In this document: positions 15,866-24,563 of the stretch, in pieces | How the letters are laid out: each line of letters starts with the position of its first letter | Position numbering within the stretch: the first letter of the stretch is position 1 | Assembly (NCBI GenBank): GCA_023426505.1 | Contig: JAFAAP010000315.1 | Location: forward strand, 6,745 to 70,744 | Length of the DNA: 64,000 nucleotides | From: Pseudomonadota bacterium | GTDB taxonomy: Bacteria; Pseudomonadota; Alphaproteobacteria; Rhizobiales; Beijerinckiaceae | Direction of reading: 5' to 3' | Program-made: the position numbers and the translations under genes | The notes under the pieces: model-generated | Told to the model about the DNA's origin: nothing | The model's database searches: none | What the model saw: the letters and a program-made list of their open reading frames with translations, nothing else

Positions 15866-17365
15866 ATGTTCAGGTCAGCACTGCGCGGCGCCATGGGCGC
15901 AGGTTTCATGGTGGCGGCGATGGCCTCCGCCTCGGCTCAAGTTCTGGAAATCGGCGCGGACAATGGCCCGACGGGCCTCGATCCCCACCTCATCACGGCC
16001 TTTCCGAGCTTCATGGTGGTCAACGGCAACATCTACGAGGGCCTGACCGCCGTCGACAAGGACCTGAAGGTCGTCCCGAGCCTCGCCGAATCCTGGACCG
16101 TCTCGCCCGACGGCAAGACCTACACCTTCAAGCTACGCTCGGGCGTGAAATTCCACGACGGCTCCGCCATGGAGGCGGAAGACGTGGTCTCCACGATCAA
16201 GCGCGTGCAGAGCAAGGACATCGCGTCGCCGCTGGCGAGCCGCCTCGCGGCCATCGAGAGCGCCAACGCGGTCGACCCGCAGACGGTGGAGCTGAAGCTG
16301 AAGGAGCCGTCCGCTCCGCTGCTGTCCTCGCTCGCCACCATCGCGATCGTGCCGAGCTCGGTCGAGGCCAACAAGGACGTGCTGCAGAAGCAGCCGGTCG
16401 GCACCGGCCCGTTCAAGTTCCAGGAATGGCAGCCGAACGGCTTCATCCTGCTCTCCAAGAACGACTCCTACTGGCAGCAGGGCCTGCCGAAGCTGACGGG
16501 CCTCAAGTTCAACATCGTGCCGGAATCGGCCACCCGCCAGGTCGGCCTCACCAACGGTCAGTATGCGCTCTTGCCGAACATCGATGCGGCGACGGCCCTC
16601 CAGCTCAAGGGCAAGCCGGGCGTGAAGCTCTCCGAGACGTTGGAACTCGCCTACACGCTCGTCGGCATGAACGTGTCGAAGCCGCCCTTCGACAACGCGA
16701 AGGTGCGCGAGGCGGTGAACTACGCCATCAACCGCCAGGAGATCGTCGACGCGGCGCTCTTCGGCGCCGGCGTTCCGGGCGGCCCGCTCTCGCCGGCCCT
16801 GAAGAGCTGGGCGCTTGATGTGAAGCAGTTCCCCTGCTACGCGCATGATCCGGCCAAGGCCCAGGCTCTGCTGAAGGAATCCGGCGTCTCGCTTCCGATC
16901 ACCGTCAGCATGAACGTCCTGCCCCGCCAGGACGTGAAGGACATCGCCCAGGTCGTGCAGGAGCAGCTCAACAAGGTCGGCTTCAAGGTCGAGCTGAAGA
17001 ACCAGGAGCAGGGGCAGTTCATTCAGGACTGGCGCAACAGCAATTTCGATATGTTCGCGTCGATCAATGCCGGCAGCCCGGATCCGGACGAGTACTTCTA
17101 CCGCACGTTCCGCACGGGCGGATCGACCAACGTGTTCAAGTATTCGGACGCGGAGATCGACCAACTCCTCGACAGCGCCCGCACCATGCAGGACCAGGCC
17201 GCCCGCAAGACCGCCTATGATCAGGTCCAGAAGAAGCTCGCCTGCTCGGGTCCGGTCGCGCACCTGACCTACGGCACGCTCTTCTCGGCCATGCGCGACA
17301 AGCTGCAGGGCTACGACGTCATGCCGAACCGCTCGCTGATGCTGCTGCGCAGCGCCACCTACTAA
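15866..17365 (+). CDS. Oligopeptide/muropeptide-type ABC importer, substrate-binding protein
   Basis: Periplasmic binding protein of SBP family 5 (DppA/OppA/MppA type), 499 aa. Sec signal peptide (AGFMVAAMASASAQ, cleavage about residue 24), then the typical opening (TGLDPHLITAFPSFMV, YEGLTAVD, LAESWTVSPDGKTYTFKLR, VKFHDGSAMEAEDVV). ATG 15866 has AGGGAG upstream; the TTG at 15839 is unlikely. The position between anmK/murQ and nagA suggests muropeptides or disaccharide-peptides as cargo; that is inference. A strong hairpin follows the stop codon. Confidence 0.88.
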   Translation: MFRSALRGAMGAGFMVAAMASASAQVLEIGADNGPTGLDPHLITAFPSFMVVNGNIYEGLTAVDKDLKVVPSLAESWTVSPDGKTYTFKLRSGVKFHDGSAMEAEDVVSTIKRVQSKDIASPLASRLAAIESANAVDPQTVELKLKEPSAPLLSSLATIAIVPSSVEANKDVLQKQPVGTGPFKFQEWQPNGFILLSKNDSYWQQGLPKLTGLKFNIVPESATRQVGLTNGQYALLPNIDAATALQLKGKPGVKLSETLELAYTLVGMNVSKPPFDNAKVREAVNYAINRQEIVDAALFGAGVPGGPLSPALKSWALDVKQFPCYAHDPAKAQALLKESGVSLPITVSMNVLPRQDVKDIAQVVQEQLNKVGFKVELKNQEQGQFIQDWRNSNFDMFASINAGSPDPDEYFYRTFRTGGSTNVFKYSDAEIDQLLDSARTMQDQAARKTAYDQVQKKLACSGPVAHLTYGTLFSAMRDKLQGYDVMPNRSLMLLRSATY

Positions 17366-17378
17366 GCCGCAACGCGCC

Positions 17379-17414
17379 CCGGCGCCGCACCGTTCGCGGC
17401 GCCGGAGCTGTTTT
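17379..17414 (+). terminator. Hairpin terminator/attenuator between binding protein and permease genes
   Basis: CCGGCGCCGC (17379-17388) and GCGGCGCCGG (17396-17405) form a perfect ten-pair stem with a seven-base loop followed by AGCTGTTTT. It has the form of an intrinsic terminator. Inside an operon it would let the binding protein be made in excess of the permeases and protect its mRNA 3' end. Confidence 0.75.
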
Positions 17415-17435
17415 CATCACAAAGCCATTGTCGAG

Positions 17436-18383
17436 ATGAATCGCGTTCTGATTTCGAGGCTCATCGATCTGGTCGTCGTGTTGTTCGGCGTCTCGATCAT
17501 CGTGTTCCTGATGATCCGCCTCATTCCCGGCGACGCCGTCGCCATCATGCTCGGGGCCAATACGGAGATCACGCCGGAGCGCATGGCGGAGCTGAACCGC
17601 CGGGTCGGCCTCGACCGTCCGATCGTCGAACAATACCTGCTCTGGGCGGGATCTGCCCTGCGCGGCGATTTCGGAACATCGCTCTGGACCGGGCGCCCCG
17701 TCGCGACCGAGATCATGACGCATCTCTGGCCGACCCTCGAGCTCACCTTCCTGTCGCTCCTGATCGGCGCCGTGCTGGCCGTTCCGGTCGGCTGCCTGAT
17801 GGCGCAGACCCGCGGGGGCGGCGCCGATGTGGCGATGCGGATTGCCGCTATCGCGGGCCTGACGATTCCCTCCTTCTGGCTCGGCATCGTGCTCATCCTG
17901 CTGCTCGCGAGCTTCGCTCCGAGCTTCGCCTCCCTCGGCTACGTGCCGTTCTCCGAGGACCCGCTCGGCAATCTCCAGCGGATGCTGCTGCCTTCGGTCG
18001 CCCTCGCGCTTCCGATCCTGGCCAACCTCTCTCGCCTCGTGCGTTCGGCCATGCTCGACGCCCTGGGGCAGGACTATATCCGCACCGCCCGCGCCAAAGG
18101 CCTGAGCGAGCGCAAGGTGGTCTACAAACACGCCCTTCGCAATGCGCTGATCCCGTTCCTCACCAGCGTCGGCATCATGACCGGCTACCTTCTCGGCGGC
18201 GCCATCGTGGTGGAGCAGGTCTTCGCCATTCCCGGGCTCGGCCGCCTCATCCTCGGGGCCATCGCGGAGCGCAACTACCCTGTGATCCAGGCCACCATCC
18301 TCGTCGTGACTGCCGGTTTCGTGCTGGTGAACTTCCTCGTCGACCTGCTCTACATCGTCGTCGATCCGCGCGTGAGGGCCTGA
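17436..18383 (+). CDS. Peptide-type ABC importer permease (DppB/OppB class)
   Basis: Inner-membrane permease, 315 aa, six spans (N-terminal span about residues 9-29, then a periplasmic region, then five more). Family marks: IRLIPGDAVAIMLGANTEITPERMAELNRR near the N-terminus, and the cytoplasmic ATPase-contact EAA loop at about residues 210-230 (DYIRTARAKGLSERKVVYKH, with the terminal RNALIPF). It starts 70 bases after the binding protein and overlaps nothing. Pairs with the next gene. Confidence 0.92.
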   Translation: MNRVLISRLIDLVVVLFGVSIIVFLMIRLIPGDAVAIMLGANTEITPERMAELNRRVGLDRPIVEQYLLWAGSALRGDFGTSLWTGRPVATEIMTHLWPTLELTFLSLLIGAVLAVPVGCLMAQTRGGGADVAMRIAAIAGLTIPSFWLGIVLILLLASFAPSFASLGYVPFSEDPLGNLQRMLLPSVALALPILANLSRLVRSAMLDALGQDYIRTARAKGLSERKVVYKHALRNALIPFLTSVGIMTGYLLGGAIVVEQVFAIPGLGRLILGAIAERNYPVIQATILVVTAGFVLVNFLVDLLYIVVDPRVRA

Positions 18384-18386
18384 TCC

Positions 18387-19211
18387 ATGTCGCGGCTGGC
18401 CAAGAACAAGCTCCTGACCTTCGCGCTCTTCCTCGTAGCGCTGCAACTCGTCCTCGCCATCGGCGCTCCCCTGTTCGCTCCCTACGATCCCATGGCCCAG
18501 AGCGTCGCCCGGCGCCTGCGCGGCCCGACCGGTCTCAACTGGCTCGGCACCGATCAGCTCGGCCGCGACGTGCTGACCCGCATCCTCTACGGATACCGCA
18601 CGTCGCTCATCGCCTGCGTGCTGGCGGTCGGCATCGCACTCCTCGCCGGTGGGACTCTGGGGCTGGTCTCTGCCTATTACCGCGGCTGGCTCGACCGGAT
18701 CATCATGCGCGTCATGGACGTGCTCTTCGCCTTTCCGGTGATGCTGCTGGCGATCGGCATCATCGCGGTGCTCGGGCCCCATACCTACAGTGCGGCGGCC
18801 GCCATCGCGGTGGTCTATACGCCGATCTTCGCCCGGCTCCTGCGCGGGCCGGCGCTCGTCCTGTGCGAGAGCGAGTACGTGGCGGGCGCAAAGGCCATCG
18901 GCGCGTCGGATGCCCGCATCATCTTCCTGCACATCCTGCCGAACCTCGCCTCGGTGATCCTGGTGCAGACGAGCCTTCTGCTCTCGGCGGCCATCCTGGT
19001 CGAGGCGTCACTCTCGTTCCTCGGGCTGGGCACGCAGCCGCCGACGCCGTCGCTTGGGCTGATGCTGTCGGAAGGGCGCAACTTCCTCCAGCTCTCGCCC
19101 TGGAGCGCCATCTTCGCGGGCTTCGCGATCCTGTTCCTGTCCTTCGGGTTCAACCTCCTGGGCGATGCCCTGCGCGACACCCTCGACCCGCGTCTGCGGG
19201 GCCAGCCGTGA
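18387..19211 (+). CDS. Peptide-type ABC importer permease (DppC/OppC class)
   Basis: Second permease, 274 aa. Marks: GTDQLGRDVLTRILYGYRTSL (residues about 51-71), EAA loop EYVAGAKAIGASDARIIFLHILPN at about 165-188 and the family ending SFLGLGTQPPTPSLGLML plus GDALRDTLDPRLRG. Starts 3 bases after the first permease and its stop overlaps the start of the GNAT gene (GTGA). No ATPase genes of the DppD/DppF type follow, so the importer must borrow ATPases from elsewhere. Confidence 0.92.
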   Translation: MSRLAKNKLLTFALFLVALQLVLAIGAPLFAPYDPMAQSVARRLRGPTGLNWLGTDQLGRDVLTRILYGYRTSLIACVLAVGIALLAGGTLGLVSAYYRGWLDRIIMRVMDVLFAFPVMLLAIGIIAVLGPHTYSAAAAIAVVYTPIFARLLRGPALVLCESEYVAGAKAIGASDARIIFLHILPNLASVILVQTSLLLSAAILVEASLSFLGLGTQPPTPSLGLMLSEGRNFLQLSPWSAIFAGFAILFLSFGFNLLGDALRDTLDPRLRGQP

Positions 19212-19645
19212 TCGTCCGGCAGGCCGGCGCCGAGGATGTTCCGGCACTGGCAGGCATCGCCGAACGCTCCTATCGGTCGGCATTCGAGGGCCTCCTCGAG
19301 GAGGAGGTGCTGGCCACCCGGGATGCAGCCTACTTTGCGGAGCGGTTCTCCGCGTCCTGGAAGCGTATGCTCGTCGCCTTGGCGGGAAAGGAGCCCATCG
19401 GCTTCCTGCTCATGACCGACGGGCACATCGACATGCTGTTCATGGATCCGGACGCGACCGGGCAGGGCGCGGGCGCGCTCCTTCTCGCAAAGGCCGAGGC
19501 GCTCGGCGCCAGGAGCCTCGAGTGCTTCCGCGACAATCTCGGCGCCCGCCGCTTCTACGAGCGGCACGGCTGGGGCGTCGCGCGCGAATATGAGCGTGAG
19601 TTCGCCGGACGCGAGCGGAGCTTCGTGTTCTACGTCAAACCTTAA
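19208..19645 (+). CDS. GNAT-family N-acetyltransferase
   Basis: Acetyl-CoA dependent acyltransferase, 145 aa. The pyrophosphate loop is degenerate but visible as MDPDATGQGAGALLLAKAEALG (about residues 80-101), followed by LECFRDNLGARRFYERHGW, the usual last strand-helix. Starts with GTG overlapping the permease stop (GTGA), so it is translationally coupled to the importer. That coupling suggests it acts on the imported compound, perhaps an amino sugar or peptide amine. Its end overlaps the convergent oxidoreductase by 4 bases. Confidence 0.85.
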   Translation: MIVRQAGAEDVPALAGIAERSYRSAFEGLLEEEVLATRDAAYFAERFSASWKRMLVALAGKEPIGFLLMTDGHIDMLFMDPDATGQGAGALLLAKAEALGARSLECFRDNLGARRFYERHGWGVAREYEREFAGRERSFVFYVKP

Positions 19646-20709
19646 AGCGAGACGACCCGCCCTGTCCGCACCGCCTCGTCGGCGGCAAGCACGATCCTCA
19701 AGGATCTCACGGCATCGCTCATGTGGTCGGAGAGGTCCAGATCCTCGTCGATGGCGCGCAGCAGGTAGCGCTGCTCGCGCTCGCAGAGATCGTCGTGGCT
19801 TGGCTCGTCCGAGGTGCTGATCCGCTCGTCGGCCTTGACGAAGGATCCGTCAGGATTCAGGGCTGCGTGGTGCAGCAGGATCTGGTTAGTCTTGGTGTGG
19901 GCGTTGATGTCGTCCGAGCGGATGTCGCCGGCGGTCTCGGCCATGACGATGCTGACGCTGCCTTTCGGGCCGATCACGTCCTTCACGAAATAGGCCGTCT
20001 CGCTCATCATCGGCCCCCAGCCGGCCTCGTACCAGCCGACAGAGCCGTCGTCGAAGGTCACGTGCAGGTGCCCGTAATTGTACATGCCAGCCGGCATGTC
20101 GTTCGTCAGCCGGGTCCCGACGCCATGCACCTGGACTGGCTGCGCCCGCGTGATCTGGCACATGACATCGACGTAATGCACGCCGCAATCGACGATCGGC
20201 GACAGGGATTGCAGCAGGCGCTTGTGCGCCTCCCACGCGGCACCGCTCGATTGCTGGTTCAGGTTCATGCGAAAGACGTTCGGGGTTCCAAGCGTCTTCG
20301 CGATTTCGATGAACTTCATCCAGGAGGGATGGTGTCGGAGAATATAGCCGACCACGAGCTTGCGCTTGGTGCGATTGGCCGTCTCGACCACGCGCTCCGC
20401 ATCCGCCACCGTGTCGGCGAGGGGCTTCTCGACGAAAACGTGAGCGCCTGCCTCCATCGCCCTGATGGCGTAGGGAGCGTGCGTATCCGACCAGGTGTTG
20501 ATCGAGACCACGTCGGGCTTCGTTGCAGCCAGAGCCTCGTCGAAGTCCGTGAAGCACGCGGCCTTCTGTAACGGTGCCGGAAGCGACAGGTCCTCGATGT
20601 TGCGGGTGCAGAGGCCCACGACCTCGAAACCCTCGATGCGGGAATAGGCGAGGGCATGCGACATGCCCATGTTGCCGAGGCCGACGACGAGAACCCGCTT
20701 CGCACCCAT
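19642..20709 (-). CDS. Gfo/Idh/MocA-family oxidoreductase
   Basis: NAD(P)-dependent sugar or inositol-type dehydrogenase, 355 aa. N-terminal Rossmann fold (VLVVGLGNMGMSHALAYSRI, residues 5-24), the family EKPLADT motif at about residue 94, and HHPSWMKF in the dinucleotide/substrate region; the C-terminal alpha/beta domain begins about residue 125 (NVFRMNLNQQ). GAGG upstream of ATG 20709. It lies 19 bases downstream of nagA on the same strand and probably ends the nag transcript. Substrate unknown; conversion of a 3-keto or lactone derivative of an amino sugar is possible. Confidence 0.85.
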   Translation of the reverse strand: MGAKRVLVVGLGNMGMSHALAYSRIEGFEVVGLCTRNIEDLSLPAPLQKAACFTDFDEALAATKPDVVSINTWSDTHAPYAIRAMEAGAHVFVEKPLADTVADAERVVETANRTKRKLVVGYILRHHPSWMKFIEIAKTLGTPNVFRMNLNQQSSGAAWEAHKRLLQSLSPIVDCGVHYVDVMCQITRAQPVQVHGVGTRLTNDMPAGMYNYGHLHVTFDDGSVGWYEAGWGPMMSETAYFVKDVIGPKGSVSIVMAETAGDIRSDDINAHTKTNQILLHHAALNPDGSFVKADERISTSDEPSHDDLCEREQRYLLRAIDEDLDLSDHMSDAVRSLRIVLAADEAVRTGRVVSL

Positions 20710-20728
20710 CGAAAATCCTCTTTGCTGT

Positions 20729-21856
20729 TTATTGTCCGTCGATCCAGGTCTGCCGCACGTTCAGGTCGTCGTCGAGAAGCACGAGGCTTGCCCGATATCC
20801 CGGCGCGACCCGCCCCAACTCATGGTCGAGCCTCAGGAAGGCCGCGGGATTGAGCGAGGCCATCCGGAGCACGTCCGGCAGGCCAAGGCCGAGCCTGTTC
20901 ACGCTGTTGCGCACGGCGCTCGCCATGTCGAGGTCGGAGCCTGCGAGGGTTCCATCCGCCGTCGTGAGCTTGCCGTCCTTCCGGTAGATCGTGCGGCCGT
21001 GCAGCTCGAAACTCTCCAGATCGGTCCCGGTCACCGACATGGCATCGGTCACGAGCATCATGCCGGCCGCGCCCTTGGCCGCGATGGCGATGCGCAGAGC
21101 CGCATCGCTGACATGGTGGCCATCCACGATCAGCCCACACCAGGTGCCGACGCTGTCGAGACCAGCGCCCACCGGGCCTGGTTCGCGGCCGGCGAAGGGT
21201 GGCATGGCGTTGAAGAGGTGCGTGAAGCCGCGAAGCCCATGGCGGCAGGCTTCCATGATTGTGGCGTAGTCTCCGGCCGTATGTCCGGCGCAGACCAGCA
21301 CGCCGGCATCCGCCAGCCGGGCGATGGACTCCATCGGGTTGCGCTCGGGCGCGAGCGTCACGAGTGTGCGCCCCTCGGTGAGAGACGTCAGGATCCTGAG
21401 ATCCTCCTCCTCCATCGAGCGCATATAGTCGGCGTTATGGACGCCTTTGCGCTCCGGATTGATGAAGGGGCCTTCCACATGGATGCCGAGCACTCCGGGG
21501 ATGCGGGCGGCGAGCGCCTGCCGCATCGCGTCGACAGCCTCCGCCATGCGCTCGCGGTTGTCGGTGATGAAGGTCGGCAACAGGCCCACCGTACCGTATC
21601 GGCGATGCGCCTCGGCGATCGTACGCAGGCAGTCGACGCTGCGGACGTCGTTGAAGAGCATCCCGCCGCCGCCATTGACCTGCACGTCGATGAAGCCGGG
21701 TGCCAGCAGACCCTCAATGCGGCGGGTCTCGATCCCAGGGCCGAGATCCTTCTCGAAGGGCACAGCACGAATGCGGCCGTTCTCGACGACGACCGCACGG
21801 CCTTCAAGGAAGTGGGCACCGTCGAAGATGCGGGCTCCGGCCAGGGCGAAGGTCAT
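20729..21856 (-). CDS. nagA: N-acetylglucosamine-6-phosphate deacetylase
   Basis: Removes acetate from GlcNAc-6-phosphate to give GlcN-6-phosphate. Amidohydrolase-fold, 375 aa. Marks: GFIDVQVNGGGGMLFND (about residues 55-71), GIHVEGPFINPERKGVHN with the metal-binding Glu, AGHTAGDYATIMEACRHG and THLFNAMPPFAGREPG with metal-binding His residues, GLIVDGHHV and the catalytic Asp in LVTDAMSVTG. ATG 21856 shares its A with the TGA of the upstream deaminase gene, so translation is coupled. Confidence 0.95.
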   Translation of the reverse strand: MTFALAGARIFDGAHFLEGRAVVVENGRIRAVPFEKDLGPGIETRRIEGLLAPGFIDVQVNGGGGMLFNDVRSVDCLRTIAEAHRRYGTVGLLPTFITDNRERMAEAVDAMRQALAARIPGVLGIHVEGPFINPERKGVHNADYMRSMEEEDLRILTSLTEGRTLVTLAPERNPMESIARLADAGVLVCAGHTAGDYATIMEACRHGLRGFTHLFNAMPPFAGREPGPVGAGLDSVGTWCGLIVDGHHVSDAALRIAIAAKGAAGMMLVTDAMSVTGTDLESFELHGRTIYRKDGKLTTADGTLAGSDLDMASAVRNSVNRLGLGLPDVLRMASLNPAAFLRLDHELGRVAPGYRASLVLLDDDLNVRQTWIDGQ

Positions 21857-22911
21857 CACACCGTCTCCGTCACCTTGCGTAGACGTGGAGGGCTGTCGGG
21901 GTTGCGCCCCCGCGCCAGGGCGATGGCGTTCACCAGCGGATAGAAGCTCTGGATCATCGCGATCGGCGCCAGATAGGGATGGATGTTCTCCACGGAGGGC
22001 AGCATGACGCTTGCAGGTCCTTCCGCTGCTCCCGCAACGACGACCGGAACGCCCTGTTCGTTCAGCTTTGTCACGAGATCGTTGACGCCGCTCAGGGTCT
22101 CGTCCTGCTGGCTGAGGACGAGGATCGGGAAGTGGTCGCCCGCAAGCGTCCAGGGGCCATGCATCAGTTCCGCGGCGCTCATGGCTTCCGCATGGACGCC
22201 GGACGTTTCCTTCAGCTTCAACGCCGCTTCCTGAGCGACCGCGAAGCCGACGCCGCGGCCGACGACGAAGAGGTTGTTTGCCTTCGACAGCATGGGCAGG
22301 GCCGCCGACCAATCCGTGGCGGAGGCCTGCTCCAGAACGTCGGGCAGCGTGTCGAGCGCATTCAGCAGGTCCCGGTCCTGCGACCAATGGGCCACGAGCT
22401 GCAGGCCGGCGGCCAGGGCGGCGATGAAGGACTTCGTGGCCGCGACGCTCCTCTCGGGGCCTGCATGGAGCGGCAGCACGACCTCGCAGGTGGAGGCGAG
22501 CGGGGAGGAGGTGTCGTTGACGAGGGCGACCGTCAGCGCGCCGTCCTCTCGGCCCGCATTGGCAAGGTGCAGGATGTCCGGGCTGCGGCCCGACTGGGAT
22601 ACGGCGAGGAATAGTGCATCCCGCATCCGCGGCCGCGCTTCATAGACGGACGTCACGGACGGTCCGACGGAGGCCGTGACGAGGCCGGAATGGATTTCCA
22701 GCAGATACTTGGCGAAGGTCGCCGCATTGTCGGAGCTGCCGCGTGCGCAGGTGACGGCAAAAGGCGGCGGCGAGGCGCGCAGTCGCTCGCCCAGGTCCCG
22801 GCACAGGTCGGCATTGCCTGCGAGCAGGCGTGCGACGACCTGGGGAGCCTCGCGCGCTTCGCGCAGCATGGCGGTTACGGCGGAGGCGGAATTGTTCTGG
22901 TCAGGCATCAT
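21856..22911 (-). CDS. Double-SIS glucosamine-6-phosphate deaminase (NagB-II type)
   Basis: 351 aa with two sugar isomerase domains and no N-terminal glutaminase domain, so it resembles the isomerase half of GlmS. Such NagB-II proteins deaminate GlcN-6-phosphate to fructose-6-phosphate and ammonia. Marks: ARGSSDNAATFAKYLLE (about residues 56-72), AVSQSGRSPDILHL, the loop ALVNDTSSPLA, then VVGRGVGFAVAQEAALKLKE and SAAELMHGPW in the second domain. It overlaps the GntR gene by 11 bases and nagA by one base, completing the NagA-deaminase pair. Confidence 0.9.
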   Translation of the reverse strand: MMPDQNNSASAVTAMLREAREAPQVVARLLAGNADLCRDLGERLRASPPPFAVTCARGSSDNAATFAKYLLEIHSGLVTASVGPSVTSVYEARPRMRDALFLAVSQSGRSPDILHLANAGREDGALTVALVNDTSSPLASTCEVVLPLHAGPERSVAATKSFIAALAAGLQLVAHWSQDRDLLNALDTLPDVLEQASATDWSAALPMLSKANNLFVVGRGVGFAVAQEAALKLKETSGVHAEAMSAAELMHGPWTLAGDHFPILVLSQQDETLSGVNDLVTKLNEQGVPVVVAGAAEGPASVMLPSVENIHPYLAPIAMIQSFYPLVNAIALARGRNPDSPPRLRKVTETV

Positions 22912-23686
22912 CGCTTTGGGTCCGATCGGGCTGGCTGATCGTCAGCTCGGCCACGAAGTCATAGGCGTCGCCCCGGTAATAGGACGAGGTGAATTCCACA
23001 GGCTCGCCGGCCGTGGTGAACGACCGGCGTTCGATATAGAGCGCGGGGCTCTGCGGGGGAACATGGAGCAGGGCCGCCTGTTCCTCGGTGAGGAGCACCG
23101 CGTGCAGCCTTTGCAGGGCGCGGCTGGGCACGACGCCCTGCTCGTGAAGAGCGGCATAGAGCGACTGCTTGACGAGCGAAGGATCCGGCAGGAAGCGGTT
23201 GGGGATCACCGCATGCTCGATGGCCATGGGGATGCCGTCGGCGAGGCGCAGCCGGTTGACCCGGCTCACGAGATCGCCGGGCGAGAGACCGAGCGCCATG
23301 AGTTCGTTCGGCGCAGCCTGCCCGACCGAACGGCTCAGCAGCACGGCCGAGGAAGGAAGGCCGCGGGCCGACATGTCGTCCGTGAAGCTCGACAGGCGCG
23401 ACAGAGGCTGCTCGAGCCGGATCTGCGGCGCGATGAAGGTGCCCGATCCCCAGCGCTGGACGAGAACGCCCTTCTTCACCAGGCCCGTGATGGCCTTGCG
23501 GACCGTCACGCGGGAGATGCCGAGCTGTTTGGCGAGATCGCGCTCGCCCGGCAGCGCATCGTCCGGCTTGATGGCGCCTCTGCGGACCGCTTCCTCGATC
23601 GATTGCTGCAGTTGCAGGTAGAGGGGCGTCGGATTGGCTTCGTCGAGCGGGAGCAGGGGCAGCGATTCAGAGGCCTGTGCGGTCAT
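22901..23686 (-). CDS. GntR/HutC-family regulator of the nag operon (NagR/DasR-like)
   Basis: Transcription factor, 261 aa. N-terminal winged helix at about residues 18-85 (PTPLYLQLQQSIEEAVRRG, LPGERDLAKQLGISRVTVRK, GSGTFIAPQ) and a C-terminal UTRA effector domain (about 105-245; VNRLRLADGIPMAIEHAVIP, ALYIERRSFTTAGEPVEFT). Members beside nagA usually sense GlcN-6-P or GlcNAc-6-P. ATG 23686 is the family-like start; the frame is open upstream. It overlaps the kinase gene by 20 bases and the deaminase by 11. The ATATTGG sites may be its operators. Confidence 0.92.
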   Translation of the reverse strand: MTAQASESLPLLPLDEANPTPLYLQLQQSIEEAVRRGAIKPDDALPGERDLAKQLGISRVTVRKAITGLVKKGVLVQRWGSGTFIAPQIRLEQPLSRLSSFTDDMSARGLPSSAVLLSRSVGQAAPNELMALGLSPGDLVSRVNRLRLADGIPMAIEHAVIPNRFLPDPSLVKQSLYAALHEQGVVPSRALQRLHAVLLTEEQAALLHVPPQSPALYIERRSFTTAGEPVEFTSSYYRGDAYDFVAELTISQPDRTQSDDA

Positions 23687-24563
23687 TCCTGCCTCCGCTC
23701 TGTGATGTCTTTGCAAGGAGAACGGCGCCGTCGAGCGCGTCGGCTCGCGGCGGCACGATGAGCTGCTGAAGCGGGGGCGGCAGCCAGGGGCGCAGGGGCT
23801 CCGCCAGGCCGCCGAACGTGCACAGGGCCGGAGCGCCGAGGTCGAGGAGGCGCATTGCGATCTGCGCCATCTCGTCGGCGGCATGACGGACCAGTTCAAG
23901 ACCGAGGGGATCCCGCCGATGGGCGTGCTCCAGAACCAGAGGCGCATACCGCGCATAGTCGCTTGGGCGCGCCTTCCCGACCCAGTCCACCAGGACCTCG
24001 GGATCGTTGCTGAAGTCGCCCAGCACGGCATTCGACAAGGGCGTTGCAGGAATGCGGCCATCATAGGCCCAGATGACGCGCCGCAGGAGGTCGCGCCCGA
24101 TGGCTGCCCCGCTCCCTTCGTCGGAAATCTCGAACCCCCAACCACCGACGTAGCGGCGTTGTCCGCCCACGACGCCGTAGCCGCAGGAGCCCGTTCCGAC
24201 GATCAGGATCGCGCCGTCTCCGCCCTCGAAGGCGCCGAGCCATGCGGTATGCGCGTCCGTGTCGATGACGAAGGAGGCGAAAGGGTGCTGACGCGAGAGC
24301 AGCCGCGCCACCGCGCTCTTCTGCCCCGCTCCTGCTGCTCCCATTCCGGCGCGGACCCGGCTCAGGTCGGTCTCCTGCAGCCCGGCTTGGCGGAGTGCCT
24401 CGCCGCAGGCGGTGAGAATCGAGGTCCAGACAAGGTCCGGGTCGAGCCTGATGTTCGAAGGACCGCCGGCCCCCTCACCGAGAAGTTTTCCCTCGGCATC
24501 GCGCAGGCGGGCCCTGCATTTGGTGCCGCCGCCATCAATGCCAAGGAAAAGGAACTCACTCAT
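23667..24563 (-). CDS. BadF/BadG-type N-acetylglucosamine kinase (candidate)
   Basis: Second ASKHA kinase of this type in the window, 298 aa. Motifs: FLGIDGGGTKCRARLRDAEG (residues 6-25), ILIVGTGSCGYGVV, GGWGFEISDEGSGAAIGRDLL and CTFGGLAEPLRPWLPPPLQ. Family members phosphorylate GlcNAc or glucosamine. First gene of the kinase-GntR-deaminase-nagA run, all overlapping or nearly so. It would produce the GlcNAc-6-phosphate used by NagA. The start at 24563 has no strong ribosome binding site. Confidence 0.85.
   Translation of the reverse strand: MSEFLFLGIDGGGTKCRARLRDAEGKLLGEGAGGPSNIRLDPDLVWTSILTACGEALRQAGLQETDLSRVRAGMGAAGAGQKSAVARLLSRQHPFASFVIDTDAHTAWLGAFEGGDGAILIVGTGSCGYGVVGGQRRYVGGWGFEISDEGSGAAIGRDLLRRVIWAYDGRIPATPLSNAVLGDFSNDPEVLVDWVGKARPSDYARYAPLVLEHAHRRDPLGLELVRHAADEMAQIAMRLLDLGAPALCTFGGLAEPLRPWLPPPLQQLIVPPRADALDGAVLLAKTSQSGGRNDRTGL

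Noticed and set aside
16133..17263. 376-codon frame antisense to the peptide-binding protein
   Set aside because: Shadow of a well-supported gene with signal peptide and family motifs.
17319..18932. 537-codon frame antisense to two permease genes
   Set aside because: Spans two real genes on the other strand; extremely Asp/Glu/Arg/His-rich shadow composition.
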